From NCBI GenBank assembly GCA_910576925.1, contig CAJTKB010000033.1:1-17313 (forward strand): a stretch of 17,313 bases of DNA. Reading direction: 5' to 3'. The position numbers were made by a program, and so were the translations under genes. The notes beneath the pieces are model-generated. The model did not search any database. It was given only the letters and a program-made list of their open reading frames with translations, and was not told the DNA's origin. This DNA comes from an uncultured Bacilli bacterium. GTDB lineage: Bacteria > Bacillota_I > Bacilli_A > RF39 > UBA660. Positions 12,784-17,313 of this stretch are shown here, in pieces (position 1 is the stretch's first letter; every line of letters begins with the position of its first letter).

Positions 12784-12866
12784 ACAAAATAATTCAATTG
12801 CGCTTTCAGACTACTGATACGAGAATTGCTGTAATATCAAGAATAATATCAGGAGGTAGAAATTAT

Positions 12867-13169
12867 ATGTCGAATAAGCAAAAGATTCAACTAGTGCTAG
12901 CATCTTTACTCATAGGATTATTAATTACAGTTGGAGCAAGTTTGGTTAATTATGAATTGTATGTAATGTCGAGTAATACAGTCGATGGAAAATATACTTT
13001 GGATGAATTTATAAATTTCTCTCAATATGTTGATATTTCTTTTTACTCACTTGCTGAATTCATATCATTTAAGCTTATGTTTATCACTAGTATTGTAACA
13101 TTTGTGTTCTTGTCAGCTTATATGAAGTTTTTAGGAATTAGGATGAATAAGGACGAAACTATTAAATAA
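12867..13169 (+). CDS. Small membrane protein, 100 aa, two spans
   Basis: Residues about 7-28 (IQLVLASLLIGLLITVGASLV) and about 67-88 (FKLMFITSIVTFVFLSAYM) are hydrophobic spans. Between them is a loop of about 40 residues with a mildly acidic character, probably outside, leaving both ends inside. The start is ATG 12867 behind a perfect AGGAGGT at about 12851; the frame is open further upstream but without a ribosome binding site. It lies 100 bp beyond the right end of the deletion derivative and ends just before the terminator at 13205, so it is a short unit whose original promoter may have been displaced by the insertion. Family unknown. Confidence 0.75.
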   Translation: MSNKQKIQLVLASLLIGLLITVGASLVNYELYVMSSNTVDGKYTLDEFINFSQYVDISFYSLAEFISFKLMFITSIVTFVFLSAYMKFLGIRMNKDETIK

Positions 13170-13204
13170 TAATTCTTAGTCGAATTAAAAATATATAAAG
13201 TATT

Positions 13205-13232
13205 AAAGAAGCGGTTCGCCGTTTCTTTTTTT
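13205..13232 (+). terminator. Intrinsic terminator built around a Chi heptamer
   Basis: AAAGAAGCGG (13205-13214) pairs with CCGTTTCTTT (13219-13228; one G-U) around a TTCG tetraloop, followed by Ts. The left arm contains GAAGCGG exactly (13208-13214). Confidence 0.9.
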
Positions 13233-13252
13233 AGATAGAAAAAAGAAAAGTG

Positions 13253-13281
13253 TTGCATATATGATACGGACATGTTATATT
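13253..13281 (+). promoter_or_regulatory. Sigma-A promoter with TGATACG half-site in its spacer
   Basis: TTGCAT (13253-13258), a 17-bp spacer and TATATT (13276-13281). The spacer contains TGATACG (13262-13268), the same half-site that forms the inverted repeat just downstream. Confidence 0.85.
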
Positions 13282-13295
13282 ATATTTAAGTTAAA

Positions 13296-13313
13296 CGTAT
13301 CATTTGTGATACG
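13296..13313 (+). promoter_or_regulatory. Probable repressor operator
   Basis: CGTATCA-TTTG-TGATACG is a perfect 7-bp inverted repeat about 15 bp after the -10. With the extra half-site in the promoter spacer it is well placed for control by the HTH protein at 13644, or by another regulator. Confidence 0.65.
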
Positions 13314-13340
13314 CAAAAATAAATATTAGGAGATGTAAAT

Positions 13341-13595
13341 ATGGACGTAAAAAACATGACAATACAAAAAAAAGCAACGAACTTAATAAGTCGGATACTT
13401 AGTGAAGAGGTTAAATTAGAAAAGGCAGAAATAACGAAAGATGATAAATCGGTTATCATCAACGATAAGATATATATGGATATATCTACGCTAGATAAAG
13501 GGTACTTCTCTACAGGCGTTATAAATGGTGAGGACTATACGGTATACGAAGAAACATTTGATAAAGTAATTGAACTAATTAAAGAGAATAGTTAG
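13341..13595 (+). CDS. Hypothetical protein, 84 aa
   Basis: Unrecognised small alpha/beta protein: a basic, helical N-terminus (NMTIQKKATNLISRILSEE), a beta-rich middle (KSVIINDKIYMDIS, TVYEETF) and a short C-terminal helix. Start ATG 13341 behind TAGGAGATG. It is the first gene behind the operator-containing promoter at 13253 and is followed 48 bp later by an HTH protein, a common arrangement for a small autoregulated operon. Confidence 0.8.
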   Translation: MDVKNMTIQKKATNLISRILSEEVKLEKAEITKDDKSVIINDKIYMDISTLDKGYFSTGVINGEDYTVYEETFDKVIELIKENS

Positions 13596-13643
13596 AAAGA
13601 GTATAATTGGAATGGATAAAGATAAATGGAGTAGGTGTTTAAA

Positions 13644-13844
13644 GTGGTAGATTCTGAGCATATTTATAAGAAAATTCGAGACTTATTAGAATCTCAAATA
13701 TCAGCTTATAAAATCGAAACAGAAACAGGGGTAAGTCGTTCCTTGATAAGTAAATTACGAAAAGGTGATTTAAAATTAGAAACGACTTATACCAAAAATA
13801 CACTAGCTTTATTTGATTATGCTATCGAACATCTTGAAGAGTAA
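13644..13844 (+). CDS. Small helix-turn-helix DNA-binding protein, 66 aa
   Basis: Residues about 18-42 (QISAYKIETETGVSRSLISK plus LRKGD) form a clear helix-turn-helix: SAYKIETETG is the first helix and turn, and SRSLISKLRKGD the recognition helix with the typical following glycine. The remainder is a short helical tail. It is much like the minimal XRE/phage type of regulator and lacks any effector domain. The start is GTG 13644, with GGAGTAGGTG upstream; an in-frame GTG at 13635 lies inside that ribosome binding site and is less likely. It is the obvious candidate to bind the TGATACG repeats ahead of its own operon, which is inferred from position. Confidence 0.8.
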   Translation: MVDSEHIYKKIRDLLESQISAYKIETETGVSRSLISKLRKGDLKLETTYTKNTLALFDYAIEHLEE

Positions 13845-13877
13845 AGACATATTAAATATCAAAGGAACTATGGTTAC

Positions 13878-13905
13878 TTTATGAGAATCAGATATATGAT
13901 ATATT
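13878..13905 (+). promoter_or_regulatory. Possible promoter of the 13941 gene
   Basis: TTTATG (13878-13883), 16 bp, TATATT (13900-13905). The -35 is weak, and no terminator separates the preceding gene, so read-through is an alternative. Confidence 0.35.
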
Positions 13906-13940
13906 GTAAATACAAGAGATAAAATATAGGGGGTATTATT

Positions 13941-14195
13941 ATGACCAACACAGTGGCAATAGACACAGGAGATGCAACAAGTATTGTTAATTTACTTCAA
14001 GAGATGAACAAGAATGATTTAGATATGACAACAGGTAATAATAGTGACGGTGAAGACATGCTATTTCAGTTAGTCGCAAATTCAGAAGAGAAGTTAAAGG
14101 TAGTTACTATGCAAGATAATGGGACAAATCGAATTAATTACTTTGATGAAAAAGGCAATATGTTAAGTGAAATATATAAAAAAGATGATTTTTAG
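13941..14195 (+). CDS. Acidic hypothetical protein, 84 aa
   Basis: Unrecognised. The N-terminal half has many Asp and Asn residues (MTTGNNSDGEDM), followed by beta-like segments (FQLVANSEEKLKVVTMQDNG, RINYFDEKG). No cysteine and no membrane span. Start ATG 13941 behind AGGGGG. It ends 48 bp before a strong terminator. Confidence 0.75.
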   Translation: MTNTVAIDTGDATSIVNLLQEMNKNDLDMTTGNNSDGEDMLFQLVANSEEKLKVVTMQDNGTNRINYFDEKGNMLSEIYKKDDF

Positions 14196-14242
14196 TCGGT
14201 AACGAATATATCATCAACAAAATAAATAATATATCAATATAT

Positions 14243-14276
14243 AAGAGGATTACGTTATCGTAGTCTTCTTTTTTAT
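14243..14276 (+). terminator. Intrinsic terminator
   Basis: AAGAGGATTACG (14243-14254) pairs over 12 bp with CGTAGTCTTCTT (two G-U pairs) around a TTAT loop, followed by TTTTATTT. Confidence 0.9.
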
Positions 14277-14329
14277 TTGTCTTAAATACAGTGTTATCAA
14301 GCGATTTAAAACAATCTAATTTTATAAAG

Positions 14330-14363
14330 ACTATTAAAAGACTTTTAAAAGTCTTTTAATAGT
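14330..14363 (+). repeat. 34-bp perfect palindrome, probable operator
   Basis: ACTATTAAAAGACTTTT (14330-14346) is followed without a spacer by its exact reverse complement (14347-14363). It lies 34 bp before the start of a Phd/YefM-like antitoxin gene. Proteins of that family repress their own promoters by binding palindromes, so this is the likely binding site. Confidence 0.75.
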
Positions 14364-14396
14364 GTTATCATGAAGATGTGAAGGAGTTGTTATAAC

Positions 14397-14642
14397 ATGG
14401 CAAAAATGAAAGTACTAAACGTACCGCATGAATCAATATCAGAACATAAAAAATCACCAATGCGAACTTTTGAAAAAGCGAGAGATGAAGGAAGCGGTGT
14501 ATATATATTTAATAAAAGCGAAGTAGCAGGTGTAGTGATTACACAAGAGCAATATGAAGAGATAGTTAATCAAGTACAGGACTATGAGAAAGAAATAGAA
14601 AGACTTAAAGGATTAATACAAACAGAAGCGGAAGAACAATAA
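14397..14642 (+). CDS. Phd/YefM-like antitoxin, apparently without a toxin partner
   Basis: An 81-residue protein with the fold pattern of Phd/YefM antitoxins: an N-terminal DNA-binding part (about 1-50) in which a helix (PMRTFEKARDEG) is followed by the conserved strand pair GVYIFNKSEVAGVVITQEQY, then a helical C-terminal tail (EEIVNQVQDYEKEIERLKGL) that in the family wraps the toxin. Start ATG 14397 behind AAGGAG. No Doc-, YoeB- or RelE-type toxin gene follows; the next frames encode small membrane peptides. It may therefore be an orphan regulator, or neutralise an unusual membrane toxin (inference). Two Chi heptamers lie inside (14491, 14625). The 34-bp palindrome upstream suggests autoregulation. 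Confidence 0.8.
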   Translation: MAKMKVLNVPHESISEHKKSPMRTFEKARDEGSGVYIFNKSEVAGVVITQEQYEEIVNQVQDYEKEIERLKGLIQTEAEEQ

Positions 14643-14682
14643 TGAGTAATCAAATAGAAAAGGATATAAAGGAGTGAATAAC

Positions 14683-14760
14683 ATGATTGGATTCGTATTA
14701 GCTTTTATCATTTCAGCATTATATATTCGTAGCAATCTTAAAAAAGCAGAAAGTAAATAA
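14683..14760 (+). CDS. Single-span membrane peptide, 25 aa
   Basis: MIGFVLAFIISALYIRSNLK plus KAESK: one hydrophobic span followed by a basic tail. It starts at ATG 14683 behind AAAGGAGTG, a full ribosome binding site. It is nearly the same as the first 22 residues of the 136-residue protein at 14803 (MIGFILAFIIAVLYIRSNLKKA), so the two arose by tandem duplication. It directly follows the Phd-like antitoxin gene. In size and shape it is like small membrane toxins, but also like many harmless small membrane proteins; only the gene and its topology are supported. Confidence 0.6.
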   Translation: MIGFVLAFIISALYIRSNLKKAESK

Positions 14761-14802
14761 ACAGATATATATTAAGTATCAAAAAAGAAAGGGGTGGCTA
14801 AC

Positions 14803-15213
14803 ATGATTGGATTTATTTTAGCGTTTATTATTGCAGTGCTATACATTCGCAGTAATCTTAAAAAGGCAAAAGCGAGAGAACGCAAAGAAGATAAAGATAA
14901 CGAAAGATATAACGATAATCGTACACGGGGAAGTACTTTCGGGATATTTGATAGCTTTAAGGGATATATTAAGTATAAATTGTATTTAAAAACAGAGAAG
15001 CAACGTGTATTCGTTCAAATTGTTATTGGAGCAGTCACTATATTTATGACCATGTTTATAACGCTTATGGTAGTAAGTGTATTCCGAGACTTCTTTGCAA
15101 GCTTAATTGTATTACTTATAGCCTATGCAGTATTAATTTTGATTTATGTACGTTTCATTTACAAAGTGAACAGTATTAAAAATAAATTATTCTCAGATGA
15201 AGAAGGATATTAA
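14803..15213 (+). CDS. Membrane protein, 136 aa, three predicted spans
   Basis: The first span is residues about 2-15 (IGFILAFIIAVLYI), followed by a highly charged stretch (KKAKARERKEDKDNERYNDN). Two more spans lie at about 69-92 (FVQIVIGAVTIFMTMFITLM) and about 95-119 (FFASLIVLLIAYAVLILIYV). The charged segment is probably cytoplasmic. The start is ATG 14803 behind AAAGGGG; a GTG at 14794 overlaps the ribosome binding site. Its N-terminus duplicates the 25-residue peptide upstream. It is the third gene after the 34-bp palindrome. No family is recognised. Confidence 0.8.
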   Translation: MIGFILAFIIAVLYIRSNLKKAKARERKEDKDNERYNDNRTRGSTFGIFDSFKGYIKYKLYLKTEKQRVFVQIVIGAVTIFMTMFITLMVVSVFRDFFASLIVLLIAYAVLILIYVRFIYKVNSIKNKLFSDEEGY

Positions 15214-15239
15214 GGCACTAAAAAAGAGTGCATGTCAGC

Positions 15240-15269
15240 TTGTGATATAAGTGTTTCTAAAGGTATATT
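15240..15269 (+). promoter_or_regulatory. Possible promoter of the 15301 operon
   Basis: TTGTGA (15240-15245), an 18-bp spacer and TATATT (15264-15269). A weak hairpin (GCACT/AGTGC) lies just before it, without a T run, so upstream transcription may also continue. Confidence 0.45.
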
Positions 15270-15300
15270 GGCTATAACAAAACTTTAAGGAGATGGCCAT

Positions 15301-15750
15301 ATGCAACAGAATAAAACGAAGTACTATGTCATAGGTATCGTGTTAATATCGTTGATTATAGCAGTCATATACTCATTTGATATGAAAGAAGTATGGCAAC
15401 AAAAAGGTATTTACTTCCCCGCTCTTTTATTAATATGCGGAGGTATTTTGTATAATAGCCATTTTGTAGTAAAAGCTATAAGAGCGTTAGAGTTTACTGA
15501 GAAGTATCAGAACAAGGTGTCTGGTTTTACTAAATTAGCACTTACAGTAGGAGCATTACTATTTACCTCGATTACGTTAACGTTGAATCCTGATTTGTCT
15601 ACTACTAACGTAGCTGAAGGGTTAAACAATATGATAATCATAATAAGGTTTGTGATTGCGTTCTACATTTTCACGCCTTTAGCACTCATTCTTACAACAA
15701 TCATTACTAAGTTTGGTAATACTTACTTATCTAAACCTAGTGGAAACTAA
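15301..15750 (+). CDS. Four-span membrane protein, 149 aa
   Basis: Predicted spans at about 8-25 (YYVIGIVLISLIIAVIYSF), 36-54 (GIYFPALLLICGGILYNSHF), 76-94 (FTKLALTVGALLFTSITLTL) and 112-136 (MIIIIRFVIAFYIFTPLALI). There is no catalytic or transport motif. Start ATG 15301 behind AAGGAGATGG. It sits between other membrane proteins and the 357-residue protein, and the group may work together at the membrane. Family unknown. Confidence 0.8.
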   Translation: MQQNKTKYYVIGIVLISLIIAVIYSFDMKEVWQQKGIYFPALLLICGGILYNSHFVVKAIRALEFTEKYQNKVSGFTKLALTVGALLFTSITLTLNPDLSTTNVAEGLNNMIIIIRFVIAFYIFTPLALILTTIITKFGNTYLSKPSGN

Positions 15751-15803
15751 AGAGAAGGTTGGAAGCGGAGTTTCTTTAAAGTTTTAAGATAAATGTAATA
15801 GGA

Positions 15804-15995
15804 GTGATTGATATAGAAAGCGTAATAACTTTTTTTAGAATGTTAATGTATAACCTATTCCCTGTGATAAGAACTTATCTCGAAACACATGATGTACTGG
15901 TAATGTATCTCACGCTTGTTATCAGTGTGTTGATACTAATATCTATAATAGTAAGTATCATCTTTAGGCAGAGGTTTAGTAAGAAGAATATATAG
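15804..15995 (+). CDS. Small single-span membrane protein, 63 aa, start uncertain
   Basis: One strong span at about residues 31-55 (VLVMYLTLVISVLILISIIV) with a basic C-terminus (RQRFSKKNI), so the C-terminus is probably inside. GTG 15804 is the only standard start before the span with any ribosome binding site, but it overlaps GGAG (15801-15804). The next ATG, at 15840, has none. Start choice is therefore weak, though the reading frame itself is convincing. It is 22 bp upstream of the 357-residue gene. Confidence 0.55.
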   Translation: MIDIESVITFFRMLMYNLFPVIRTYLETHDVLVMYLTLVISVLILISIIVSIIFRQRFSKKNI

Positions 15996-16017
15996 GCACC
16001 TTGGAAGGAGTATTATA

Positions 16018-17091
16018 GTGAGTAATAACAATATGTATCTGATAGATACGGAATTTCAAAATTTAGAATACCTGATTAATTATTTTACATCTTATGAGAA
16101 TAAGAAAGAGCATATGAACAATAGAACATTGCAATCAATCATAACGAATATCGCAGAAATATTGTCTATATCAGAAGTTCCTTACTTATATAGAAATAAT
16201 GAATGGGGAAAGTTTCAATACTTTCACGTATTTACAAAAATGAAGCAACTTTTATATAAGTTATATAAATTTGAAGTGTTTCTACAAAAGAAGAAGGTAG
16301 ATAACAATTTAGATAATCTAGAAGGAACTATTGTAGTGCCAGAATCGGAATTAGAAGATGTGATTAAAGGCTATAGTGATTTTGATAATGAAGACTATCT
16401 TAATTTAAATAGTGAATATGCTAAAGATATATTTAACCATATAACAAGTATTATGGAAGCTACAAATGGACATATAGCAATGGAAAGGAATAAAGCCAAG
16501 CAACTGTTCAATCAAGCTGTAAATACCGTTAAAAACTTAGATGAATATGTAACGAACGAACTATATTTAGATATAGATGAAAATATGAAAGAGCGAAGTC
16601 TAAGAAAAGGTTTAAGAGATAAGTTGGATAGTTTTGAGATTATCTTTGAACGCTACCAACATAATAGACATAACAATGATTTTGAAAACTTTAATGTCGA
16701 ACGAGGTTTAGATTACTTTATCAGAAGCTTGTACTTTGTTTATACGAGCATGACTATCCCAGAAAAGATTTATGTATATGAGCATCTATTATCCATTATA
16801 AGCAGTTGCTATGACTTAGATTATAAAAAGAGGATTCATTCAGTAGACATTCATATGAATATGCAGGATATAGAACACAAGAATTCAAAAGAAATTATCA
16901 CTTACTTTAACCAGAAGAAGATTAAAAGAGGTAGGGAATATGACTTCGGAGAACAATCACTTAATAGGATTATTCATGAAATGCTAGATGTATTTAGTTT
17001 TGTTAAATCTCTAACTGAATTTAAAGAAGGGAATCCTTTTATCAGTACAAACTTTATAGCTTGTATTGGGTCTTTAACTACTAATGATTAA
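16018..17091 (+). CDS. Large hypothetical protein, 357 aa
   Basis: I do not recognise this family. The protein is soluble, predicted almost entirely helical, and rich in Asn, Lys, Tyr and Glu. Visible segments: an N-terminal helical part (about 8-100), an acidic linker (about 108-130, PESELEDVIKGYSDFDNED), a long helical core (about 130-275) with many aromatic residues, and a C-terminal part. No nucleotide-binding loop, nuclease or protease motif and no Cys cluster is seen. The start is GTG 16018, seven bases after AAGGAG (16005-16010). It is the last and largest gene of a run of membrane-protein genes and ends at a good terminator. It has no Chi heptamer, so it may have a different origin from the region before 15770. 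Confidence 0.85.
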   Translation: MSNNNMYLIDTEFQNLEYLINYFTSYENKKEHMNNRTLQSIITNIAEILSISEVPYLYRNNEWGKFQYFHVFTKMKQLLYKLYKFEVFLQKKKVDNNLDNLEGTIVVPESELEDVIKGYSDFDNEDYLNLNSEYAKDIFNHITSIMEATNGHIAMERNKAKQLFNQAVNTVKNLDEYVTNELYLDIDENMKERSLRKGLRDKLDSFEIIFERYQHNRHNNDFENFNVERGLDYFIRSLYFVYTSMTIPEKIYVYEHLLSIISSCYDLDYKKRIHSVDIHMNMQDIEHKNSKEIITYFNQKKIKRGREYDFGEQSLNRIIHEMLDVFSFVKSLTEFKEGNPFISTNFIACIGSLTTND

Positions 17092-17095
17092 GAAC

Positions 17096-17126
17096 AGGCG
17101 TATATATTACTTATACGCTTTTTTAT
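17096..17126 (+). terminator. Intrinsic terminator
   Basis: GCGTATA (17098-17104) pairs with TATACGC (17112-17118), extended by flanking weak pairs, and is followed by TTTTTT. Confidence 0.9.
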
Positions 17127-17135
17127 TAGAATTTA

Positions 17136-17313
17136 CAGCTTTAAGAGAGCGAGAAAGCCCACGGTTTCAATCGTGGGATGAAAGCGATATGTTAAAAAAT
17201 CTGAATTATTTTCGTATATATATAGTTTCAACGTACGAAAGTACGGTATGTTAATTATAATGTCCTAAATGTGCTGAAAGAAACAAAGCAAAAGATAGAC
17301 AGTACAAATGTTC
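17136..17313 (+). mobile_element. Internally deleted IS200/IS605 derivative, copy 2 (runs off window)
   Basis: These 178 bp are identical to 12367-12544, including the same left-end hairpins and the same deletion junction at 17258/17259 that joins the left end to the tail of tnpB. The sharing of one deletion junction shows that the deleted form has been copied, or the region duplicated, as such. The window stops inside it. Confidence 0.75.
17259..17313 (+). pseudogene. Third fragment of tnpB, cut by the window edge
   Basis: Same bases as 12072-12126 and 12490-12544, coding for the first half of the zinc finger. It has no start. Confidence 0.8.

Larger units (their letters stand above)
694..15768 (+). 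other. Twenty Chi-type heptamers GAAGCGG, all on the + strand
   Basis: Starts at 694, 830, 1286, 1957, 2940, 3244, 3563, 4322, 4702, 5351, 5581, 6211, 7747, 9268, 9793, 10473, 13208, 14491, 14625 and 15762. I found no copy of the reverse complement CCGCTTC. GAAGCGG is the sequence reported as Chi for S. aureus, where it turns AddAB from degradation to recombination. Eleven are outside genes and one (1286) is in a gene overlap; the rest are inside genes, in different reading frames. Confidence 0.85.

Noticed and set aside
1..17313. An origin of transfer or mobilisation gene
   Set aside because: I looked for a relaxase (MobA, Nes or MobV types) and for a typical nic region with inverted repeats and saw neither. 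I cannot exclude a short oriT that differs from those I know.

Overview
This 17.3-kb, AT-rich window looks like part of a low-GC Gram-positive plasmid, most likely from Staphylococcus or a close relative (Mammaliicoccus, Macrococcus). The evidence is a RepA_N-family replication initiator with an antisense-controlled leader, strong AGGAGG-type ribosome binding sites, many small phage/plasmid-type genes that nearly all lie on the + strand, and 20 copies of GAAGCGG, the heptamer reported as the Staphylococcus aureus Chi site. I see no chromosomal housekeeping gene, resistance gene, partition gene, relaxase or recognisable oriT.

Layout. 1-8077 is an accessory region of about 20 small, mostly acidic, mostly unrecognised genes. 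It includes a YopX-domain protein, two cysteine-rich probable zinc-binding proteins and two paralogues (78-650 and 6319-6600). Four of its transcription units start from near-identical sigma-A promoters (2, 5406, 6244, 7180), two of them inside a duplicated terminator-Chi-promoter cassette. 8077-8532 encodes a membrane-anchored protein. 8533-8979 is the structured rep leader with a probable antisense RNA, followed by rep (8980-10464), whose product appears to carry two tandem copies of the RepA_N winged-helix domain. 10531-10833 is a small gene whose downstream neighbour is the left-truncated remains of an IS200/IS605-type element: a TnpA lacking its N-terminus and an apparently intact TnpB, with right end at 12345. 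A 397-bp internally deleted relative (left end joined to TnpB tail and right end) follows at 12367-12763. A second copy of that derivative starts at 17136 and runs off the window.

12867-17091 carries a small membrane protein, an operator/promoter followed by a small protein and an HTH regulator, an acidic protein, and an orphan Phd/YefM-like antitoxin preceded by a 34-bp perfect palindrome. These are followed by a run of small membrane proteins and an unrecognised 357-residue protein that ends at a good terminator.

How it works together: rep and its leader set plasmid copy number. The accessory region is arranged as short operons separated by intrinsic terminators, several sharing a promoter type and so probably expressed together. 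The dense, single-strand-biased Chi sites, more than half of them outside genes or in ribosome-binding regions, suggest selection at the DNA level to survive AddAB (RecBCD-type) processing. The IS region and the last 1.5 kb have none, which fits later arrival of the IS. Most functions here remain unassigned.
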